NCBI GenBank assembly: GCA_018830415.1
Contig: JAHJSJ010000303.1
Coordinates: forward strand, 1 to 12,184
DNA length: 12,184 bases
DNA from: Alphaproteobacteria bacterium
GTDB taxonomy: Bacteria; Pseudomonadota; Alphaproteobacteria; Sphingomonadales; Sphingomonadaceae
Reading direction: 5' to 3'
The notes beneath the pieces are model-generated. The model was not told the origin of the DNA. It made no database searches and was given only the letters and a program-made list of their open reading frames with translations. The position numbers and the translations under genes were made by a program. Shown in pieces: positions 7,623 through 12,184 of the stretch; position 1 is the stretch's first letter, and every line of letters starts with the position of its first letter.

Positions 7623-7651
7623 TTGATATTGAAAGTTGAACCATGTTTCAA
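7623..7651 (-). promoter_or_regulatory. Predicted promoter of the TonB-dependent receptor gene
   Basis: On the minus strand a TTGAAA -35 box (7646-7651) and a TATCAA -10 box (7623-7628) are separated by exactly 17 nt. Each matches the sigma70 consensus at four or five positions. Transcription would begin near 7616, leaving a leader of about 29 nt with the AGGAGAGG ribosome-binding site before the ATG at 7587. The local AT content is clearly higher than in the flanking genes. Confidence 0.55.
7636..7651. promoter_or_regulatory. Palindrome in the receptor/tetR intergenic region, candidate TetR operator
   Basis: TTGAACCATGTTTCAA is a 16-bp palindrome with a single mismatched pair (14 of 16 positions symmetrical). 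It overlaps the -35 box and spacer of the receptor promoter and lies 113 bp before the tetR start. Further ACTTG/CAAGT half-sites flank it at 7621-7625, 7649-7653 and 7658-7662. The last two form a second small inverted repeat. A TetR dimer binding here could block the receptor promoter and possibly its own. This is inferred from symmetry and position; no binding motif is known for this protein. Confidence 0.5.
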
Positions 7652-7764
7652 GTTTAGACTTGTGTGCCATGCGATGCAAGCGTAGCGAATGGTTCGAGGG
7701 AGGTGCCAATGAGCAACAGTCACGCGAGCCGGGCACAGGTTGCAGATACAAGGAGAGCGGCGGA

Positions 7765-8379
7765 ATGCTGACCAGAGGCGCTGTGCCAGATGCCAAGACC
7801 CCGCGCACCGAACGCGGACGGCGGACGCTACGCAAACTGCTTGATGCAGCAGCCGAAGAGTTCGGCGAAAAAGGCTTTCACGAAGCTTCGGTCAGTTCGA
7901 TCACCCGCCGTGCGGGTGTGGCGCTGGGCAGCTTCTACACCTATTTTGACAGCAAGGACGCATTGTTCCGGGCGCTGGTCGCCGACATGAGCGAGAAAGT
8001 GCGCACCAGCGCGCGTTCAGCACTTTCTGACGACATGGGTGCGCTGGAGATCGAGCGGGCGGCGCTCGCCGCATTCTTGCGGTTCGCTGCGGAGCACAAG
8101 GAAATCTACCGCATCATCGACGAAGCGGAATTCGTCGATCCCGCCAGCTACCGTCAGCATTACGAAACCATCGCCGCGCGCATCGCAGACCGCCTGCGCG
8201 CCGGAACAGCCAGCGGCGAATTGCGCGAAGGCCTGGGCGAGCTTGAGGCCTGGGCGGTTATGGGCATGAACGTGTTTGCGGGCCTGCGCTATGTCGTGTG
8301 GGGCGATTCCGAACTGCCGCCAGAAGACGTCGCGGCAGGGATCAATCGCCTGCTCGCTGAGGGCATTCGGCGCCGCTGA
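7765..8379 (+). CDS. TetR/AcrR-family transcriptional regulator
   Basis: This is a 204-aa DNA-binding regulator that would act as a dimer. The TetR N-terminal domain spans about residues 20-69. It has TLRKLLDAAAEEFGEKGFHE followed by the helix-turn-helix SSITRRAGVALGSFYTYF (44-61) and then DSKDALF. This is the classic signature, including the tyrosine-rich recognition helix. The C-terminal ligand pocket (about 90-200) is helical and not diagnostic, so the inducer is unknown. The start at 7765 is preceded by AGGAGAG (7751-7757) at 7-nt spacing. Earlier in-frame starts lack a site and would add a non-family N-terminus. The gene diverges from the TonB receptor, and a palindrome lies between them, so it is probably the receptor's local repressor. 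The dioxygenase gene 62 bp downstream on the same strand may be co-transcribed. Confidence 0.92.
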   Translation: MLTRGAVPDAKTPRTERGRRTLRKLLDAAAEEFGEKGFHEASVSSITRRAGVALGSFYTYFDSKDALFRALVADMSEKVRTSARSALSDDMGALEIERAALAAFLRFAAEHKEIYRIIDEAEFVDPASYRQHYETIAARIADRLRAGTASGELREGLGELEAWAVMGMNVFAGLRYVVWGDSELPPEDVAAGINRLLAEGIRRR

Positions 8380-8441
8380 AGCCATGGCAGCACTCACCGC
8401 GCGCTTTTCATACCGCGCGTCCGTCGCTAGGCCTGCTTCTC

Positions 8442-9119
8442 ATGATCCTTGTCATCAATGCGCTCAGCGATGCTGAACACCTTGCCGCCTTGCGCGCGCG
8501 GATCGACCTGCTCGAATGGCGCGACGGGCGTGAGACGGCGGGCGGGGTTGCGCGTCAGGTGAAGCGCAACGTGCAAGCCGCGATGGACACCGCCGCTGGG
8601 CGCCGGGTGCAGGATGAATTGCTGCCGATCATCGCCGAAAACGCTGTGATCAAAGCCGCAGCCCAGCCCCGGCGGTTCTCCCCGCTGATTATCAGCAAGA
8701 CCGAGGTTGGTGGGCAATATGGCGCGCATGTCGATAATGCGCTGATGGGCAAAGGCTCTACGCGCCTGCGCACAGACCTGTCGTTTACATTGTTTCTTAC
8801 CCCGCCCAGCCAATATGACGGCGGCGAGCTGGTGATCCATGCGGCGGGCATGACTCAGGAGGTGAAGGGTGAGGCCGGCCATCTGGTGCTGTATCCTTCG
8901 GCCAGCATTCACGAGGTAAAACCCGTCACGCGCGGAACAAGGATAGTGTGCGTCGGGTGGATCGAAAGTGTGATCGCCGATCAGGCGCAGCGCGATATGC
9001 TGTTCGACCTCGAAAACCTACGCACTGCGCTGCGCCAGACGCTGCCCCTGCAATCGACCGAACTGCTGACGCTCGACAAGACGATCGCCAACCTGTTGCG
9101 AATGTGGGCGCGCGCCTGA
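8442..9119 (+). CDS. PKHD-type Fe(II)/2-oxoglutarate dioxygenase, PiuC/YbiX family
   Basis: This 225-aa protein is a probable hydroxylase of the PKHD-type family (YbiX in E. coli, PiuC in Pseudomonas). The iron triad is visible: H96 and D98 in YGAHVDNAL, and H157 in YPSASIHEV. R167 in TRGTRIVCVGW is the residue expected to bind 2-oxoglutarate. The spacing fits the family exactly, and the MILVINALSDAEHLAALR start matches the usual N-terminus, supporting ATG 8442 despite a weak ribosome-binding site. The C-terminal helices (175-225) also fit, and length is normal. Family members sit beside catecholate-siderophore receptors (Fiu, PiuA), and their true substrate is not firmly known. Here the partner would be the TonB receptor across the TetR gene. 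I see no Fur-box-like sequence directly upstream. Confidence 0.92.
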   Translation: MILVINALSDAEHLAALRARIDLLEWRDGRETAGGVARQVKRNVQAAMDTAAGRRVQDELLPIIAENAVIKAAAQPRRFSPLIISKTEVGGQYGAHVDNALMGKGSTRLRTDLSFTLFLTPPSQYDGGELVIHAAGMTQEVKGEAGHLVLYPSASIHEVKPVTRGTRIVCVGWIESVIADQAQRDMLFDLENLRTALRQTLPLQSTELLTLDKTIANLLRMWARA

Positions 9120-9237
9120 GCGTTCGGGCGAAGAGGTGGCATGGCAGTCGCTGGCGATGCGGATCGCAACGACATCATCACAAAGCGCGCGCAGAACACC
9201 CGCGCCGAACACCTTATCAATTTTTCATAAGAACCGG

Positions 9238-9270
9238 CACCATCTTTTCTAAGTCATTGAAAAGATGGTG
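9238..9270. repeat. Perfect 12-bp inverted repeat overlapping the tRNA-Val 3' end
   Basis: CACCATCTTTTC (9238-9249) and GAAAAGATGGTG (9259-9270) are exact reverse complements around a 9-nt loop. The right arm includes the CCA end and discriminator base of the minus-strand tRNA. In the precursor transcript the tRNA 3' end could therefore pair with the trailer. No T-run follows on either strand, so an intrinsic terminator is not well supported. Confidence 0.7.
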
Positions 9271-9340
9271 GGCGCGACAGGGATTGAACCTGTGACCCCA
9301 CCCGTGTGAAGGGTGTGCTCTACCGCTGAGCTACGCGCCC
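9266..9340 (-). tRNA. tRNA-Val (anticodon CAC)
   Basis: The minus strand folds into a complete 75-nt cloverleaf. The acceptor stem is GGGCGCG/CGCGCCC. The D arm is GCTC-AGCGGTA-GAGC. The anticodon arm is CACCC-TTCACAC-GGGTG with anticodon CAC, reading GUG valine codons. A 5-nt variable loop GGGTC follows, then the T arm ACAGG-TTCAATC-CCTGT. The 3' ACCA is encoded in the DNA. All stems are fully paired. The gene sits between the convergent dioxygenase gene and the sppA 3' end. Confidence 0.97.
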
Positions 9341-9374
9341 GTCCTTGGGGCCGAACGGCCCGGACAGGGGGGCG

Positions 9375-9403
9375 CCTTTACTGTGCGCCCACGCGCTTGG
9401 CAA
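9375..9403 (-). promoter_or_regulatory. Possible tRNA-Val promoter
   Basis: Upstream of the tRNA, TTGCCA (9398-9403 on the minus strand) and TAAAGG (9375-9380) are spaced by 17 nt. The -35 match is good and the -10 match weak (three of six). The leader to the tRNA 5' end contains a GGGCCG/CGGCCC hairpin (9348-9361). The tRNA could instead be processed from sppA read-through. Confidence 0.3.
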
Positions 9404-9441
9404 GCGTTGCCGCTGGCTTCGCTTGGAATTTCTAATGCGCC

Positions 9442-11346
9442 TTATGGCGCTGCCATCCATGCCAGCAAATTGAACAAAGTGCTTTGATGCTCGCGGCTGG
9501 TTCTCTCACGCCGGGATGGCGCGCTGACGCTCTCTGGACATTCGAGACAATAGGCCTGAATACCGCTTGTGCCGAGCAACCGTTGTGCATCGCGCGTCAG
9601 ACGGGCGGCGAGGTCGCCATTGCGCCGTGCGGTAAGGGCGAAGATATCACCGCCCTGTGTCAGGGGTGCACGGGCCGCGTTGCTGGTCACCAACTGGCGG
9701 ATCAGCGAATCGTAATTCTCGGCCTTGTCGCCAAGGAAAACCGGGTGCCACTCGCTCTCTTTGGCTCCGGCTTTGGCAGCGGCCCATGCCAGCGCATCTT
9801 GCAGCCCGCCAAACTCATCGACCAAGCCAAGCTGACGCGCGGTGCCGCCATCCCATACGCGCCCGCCCGCGATGGCATCGACCTTGTCGACTGGCATCTT
9901 GCGTGAAGCAGACACCAGATTGATGAAATTGCGATAATTTCCGCCGATCGAGGCTTGCAGGATCGCATCCATTTCTGGCGAGAAACCGGCGATGAAATCG
10001 GGCTGGCCGGACAGCGGCGTGGTGCGGACACCGTCCGCCGTGACCCCAAGCCGTGCGGCGCTTTGTTCAAAGGTCGGCATAACTGCGAACACCCCGATGG
10101 AACCGGTAATGGTTTCGGGCTGGGCAAAGATGCGGTCGCTCGACATTGATACCCAGTAACCGCCGCTCGCCGCGATGTTGGCGAAGGAAACGGCGACCGG
10201 GATCTTGCGGTCGCGGTGGCGTTGAATGGCGCGGCGGATTTCTTCCGAAGCGGTCACCGATCCGCCCGGCGAATCGACCCGCACCACCAGCGCCGCCAGA
10301 TCATCATCGAGCGCCTCGTCGAGGATGTTGGCGATGCGCGTACCCCCGGCAACGCCCGGCCCGGCCTCACCATCAACGATATCGCCGGCTATCGTGACGA
10401 CGCCAATCGCCTTGCCTTTGCGTTTGTCGCCAACAGCGGCGAGGAATGCGCCAAGGTCGCTTGCGGCGAAGCTGCCCGGCTTCTTGCTCCAGGTGTCCTT
10501 GCCTGCGATTTCGGCAACCCGTGCGCCGAATGCCACGCGATCACCCAGCTTGTCGACCAGTCCGGCGGACAGCGCCGCCTTGGCCAGATCGCCGCCTGCA
10601 CTGTCGATCCAGCCGACCGGGTCGCTGGTCACGCGGGCCAGCGCCAGCTTGGGGCGGGCCTTTTTCACATTGGCCTGCCATTCTTCCCACAACGCGCTGT
10701 AAACGCCGCCAACATTCGCGCGCGCTTCATCCGACATCGAGCTGCGCGAATAGGGCTCCACCGCCGATTTGAATTCGCCCGCACGGTAAATCCGGGCGTT
10801 GACGCCGAGTTTTTCGAGCAGGCCGGCGTAATAGAGATTGCTGCCGCCTGGCCCGGAAATCACCGCGAGCCCCTGCGGATCGAGCCACACTTCGCTGGCA
10901 TGGGCGGCCAGCAGCAAGTGATCATCGGCATAGCCAAGCGCGTAGGTCAGTACCGGCTTTTTCGCCTTGCGCACCCGGTCCATCGCTTCACCAATTTCGG
11001 TGAGGTGCACCTGACCGCCACCCAGAAACGTAGTGAGATCAAATACTACCGCCTTGATCCGATCGTCACTCGCCGCCGCATCGAGCGCGCGGACGAGATC
11101 ACGTGCGCGGTATTCTTCGATCGGGGCACTGCCGGAAAGCAGCGCGGCGATGGGGTCAATTGCCGATTTTTCCTCAACCACCACCCCGCTAAGCTCGATC
11201 AACAGCGCACCATCGCGCACCTGGCCGGGGCTGGGACGGGCCGAGAGGATGCCAAACAGCGCGACAAAGAACAACAGCATGAACATGAGGACAAGAGCGT
11301 CCTTGATCCCGACGAGAACCTTCCACACTTTGCCGACAAAGCTCAT
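9442..11346 (-). CDS. sppA: Signal peptide peptidase SppA, long (67K) type
   Basis: SppA is a membrane-anchored serine protease that degrades signal peptides left after protein export. Its catalytic part faces the periplasm. The 634-aa product is the double-domain type. After a short cytoplasmic start, one membrane helix spans about 15-36. Two ClpP-like domains follow. The general-base lysine is K193 in the first (RAGEFKSAVEPYSR) and the nucleophile is S394 in the second (NIAASGGYWVSM), matching E. coli K209 and S409. VRVDSPGGSVTASEEIRRAI (356-375) and ETITGSIGVF are further family signatures. ATG 11346 has AAGGGA 7 nt upstream. The C-terminus has a CLEC motif (600-603) and then a polar tail ending in a short hydrophobic run, whose conservation I cannot judge. 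The gene diverges from pyrB, with 122 bp between the start codons and no obvious promoter boxes. Confidence 0.95.
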   Translation of the reverse strand: MSFVGKVWKVLVGIKDALVLMFMLLFFVALFGILSARPSPGQVRDGALLIELSGVVVEEKSAIDPIAALLSGSAPIEEYRARDLVRALDAAASDDRIKAVVFDLTTFLGGGQVHLTEIGEAMDRVRKAKKPVLTYALGYADDHLLLAAHASEVWLDPQGLAVISGPGGSNLYYAGLLEKLGVNARIYRAGEFKSAVEPYSRSSMSDEARANVGGVYSALWEEWQANVKKARPKLALARVTSDPVGWIDSAGGDLAKAALSAGLVDKLGDRVAFGARVAEIAGKDTWSKKPGSFAASDLGAFLAAVGDKRKGKAIGVVTIAGDIVDGEAGPGVAGGTRIANILDEALDDDLAALVVRVDSPGGSVTASEEIRRAIQRHRDRKIPVAVSFANIAASGGYWVSMSSDRIFAQPETITGSIGVFAVMPTFEQSAARLGVTADGVRTTPLSGQPDFIAGFSPEMDAILQASIGGNYRNFINLVSASRKMPVDKVDAIAGGRVWDGGTARQLGLVDEFGGLQDALAWAAAKAGAKESEWHPVFLGDKAENYDSLIRQLVTSNAARAPLTQGGDIFALTARRNGDLAARLTRDAQRLLGTSGIQAYCLECPESVSAPSRRERTSREHQSTLFNLLAWMAAP

Positions 11347-11468
11347 TCAATCGTCCCTTTTTTCACGCTAGGCTGCTATCTAGGCGCTGATGCTGGCAAC
11401 TTCCACGGGAAAGCGCCGCAGGAATGGGTTGAGCAGCGCACGACGCTCGACTAGGGGCTTGGTTCACG

Positions 11469-12184
11469 ATGGATGCGCGCGATCATTCCCCCGTCACGGG
11501 CCGCTTTCCGGCGGGGAGGCTGGCGTTTCCGCATCGCGATCTGACCGCCATCGGCCAATTGCAGCGCCACGAAATCCTCTATCTGCTGCATGAGGCCGAT
11601 CAATGGGTTGCGCTGAACCGGCAGAGCGCCAAGCACACCGATCTGCTGAGCGGCCTGACCATCATCAACGCCTTCTTTGAAAACTCCACCCGCACGCTGC
11701 TTTCATTCGAGATCGCGGGCAAGCGGCTGGGGGCGGATGTGGTCAATATGCACGCCGCCACATCGAGCGTGAGGAAGGGCGAGACGCTGATCGACACCGC
11801 GATCACGCTGAACGCGATGCGCGCCGATGCGATTGTCATTCGCCACGGATCGTCGGGCGCAACCGGGCTGATTGCTGACAAGGTCGATTGCCCGGTTCTG
11901 AACGCGGGCGACGGCAGCCACGAACACCCCACGCAGGCGCTGCTCGATGCGCTGACATTGCGCCATGCCCTGCGCGAACGGGGCGATGGGGCGGAGGATT
12001 TCACCGGGCTGACAATCGTCATCTGCGGTGACATCCTGCATAGCCGGGTGGCGCGATCAAACATCCTGTGCCTGACCGCGATGGGGGCCAACGTCCGGGT
12101 ATGCGCGCCGCCTGCGCTGATGCCCGCCGGAATCGAAGCGATGGGGGTGGAGGTGTTCCACCACTTTGACGCCGCGCTTGAAGG
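11469..12184 (+). CDS. pyrB: Aspartate carbamoyltransferase catalytic subunit, 3'-truncated by window edge
   Basis: PyrB joins carbamoyl phosphate and aspartate to form carbamoyl-aspartate, the first committed step of pyrimidine synthesis in the cytoplasm. The reading frame stays open from ATG 11469 to the window end, giving 238 residues of an expected 310 or so. The carbamoyl-phosphate loop is FFENSTRTLLSFE, with STRT at 73-76. The mobile-loop segment is SSVRKGET (99-106, K103), and IRHGSSGA supplies R125-H126. HEHPTQALLDALT (151-163) is the diagnostic ATCase motif. GDILHSRVARSN (188-198) begins the aspartate domain. AGGGG (11453-11457) lies 11 nt before the ATG, a slightly long spacing. No other in-frame start fits, because the next Met (94) would remove the carbamoyl-phosphate loop. 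The N-terminal extension of about 18 residues before the first helix is normal for alphaproteobacteria. A pyrC-type gene often follows in related genomes, but that lies outside the window. Confidence 0.95.
   Translation, partial: MDARDHSPVTGRFPAGRLAFPHRDLTAIGQLQRHEILYLLHEADQWVALNRQSAKHTDLLSGLTIINAFFENSTRTLLSFEIAGKRLGADVVNMHAATSSVRKGETLIDTAITLNAMRADAIVIRHGSSGATGLIADKVDCPVLNAGDGSHEHPTQALLDALTLRHALRERGDGAEDFTGLTIVICGDILHSRVARSNILCLTAMGANVRVCAPPALMPAGIEAMGVEVFHHFDAALE

Noticed and set aside
7588..7644. Upstream extension of the TonB receptor start to 7644
   Set aside because: It would place 19 charged residues before the signal peptide and run through the predicted promoter. The ATG at 7587 has a strong ribosome-binding site.
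7636..7764. Upstream extension of the TetR gene to a TTG at 7636
   Set aside because: The extra 43 residues do not resemble the family, and ATG 7765 has an AGGAGAG site at good spacing.
9213..9231. CTTAT/ATAAG stem as a terminator of tRNA-Val
   Set aside because: Only five AT-rich pairs with a 9-nt loop and no T-run on the minus strand. Too weak to call.
8948..9295. A plus-strand frame ending in WWARQGLNL across the tRNA
   Set aside because: A peptide ending in ARQGLNL is a well-known artefact of translating the opposite strand of a tRNA gene. The rest overlaps the dioxygenase gene in another frame.
9266..9340. Use of tRNA-Val as a genomic-island attachment site
   Set aside because: No integrase and no second copy of the tRNA 3' end are visible in the window. 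The adjacent genes look chromosomal.
10216..11454. A 412-codon open frame antisense to sppA
   Set aside because: It lies almost wholly inside sppA, which has complete catalytic motifs. The frame has an Arg/His/Gln-rich composition typical of antisense shadows.

Overview
The window looks like a chromosomal segment of an alphaproteobacterium of the order Sphingomonadales, most likely an Erythrobacter-like genus. This is inferred from the high GC content, the sphingomonad-type TonB-dependent receptor, the small DUF6356-like protein and the general style of the housekeeping proteins. No phylogenetic search could be run.

Layout from left to right. A 98-bp edge region holds GC-rich hairpins and a CtrA-like motif. 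Next come rimO (minus strand, ribosomal protein S12 methylthiotransferase) and, divergent from it, a small DUF6356-like membrane protein (plus). A minus-strand run of three genes follows, transcribed in the order serS (seryl-tRNA synthetase), surE (nucleotidase) and a two-TM potassium channel with an RCK/TrkA-N domain. surE and the channel gene are 16 bp apart. serS and surE are separated by a REP-like double hairpin. Right of serS, an intrinsic terminator closes a minus-strand TonB-dependent receptor gene. A TetR-family regulator diverges from the receptor and is followed 62 bp later by a PiuC/YbiX-type 2-oxoglutarate/Fe(II) dioxygenase. A minus-strand tRNA-Val(CAC) comes next, then sppA (minus, signal peptide peptidase). 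Divergent from sppA is pyrB (plus, aspartate carbamoyltransferase), cut off by the window's right edge.

Most of the window is core metabolism and maintenance: translation (rimO, serS, tRNA-Val), nucleotide metabolism (surE, pyrB), envelope proteolysis (sppA) and ion transport (the channel). The part that looks like a dedicated system is the receptor, TetR regulator and PKHD dioxygenase (5266-9119). Receptor plus PiuC-type oxygenase recalls the Fiu/YbiX and PiuA/PiuC iron-uptake pairs of gammaproteobacteria. Here a divergent TetR protein is the apparent local controller, and a near-perfect 16-bp palindrome overlaps the -35 box of the receptor's predicted promoter. The substrate and inducer cannot be read from the sequence.

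No gene-free stretch exceeds 300 bp. The longest gaps are about 100-180 bp and are described as features where they hold anything. I see no CRISPR array, insertion sequence, integrase or prophage gene. I found no clearly novel multi-gene defence or biosynthetic system.
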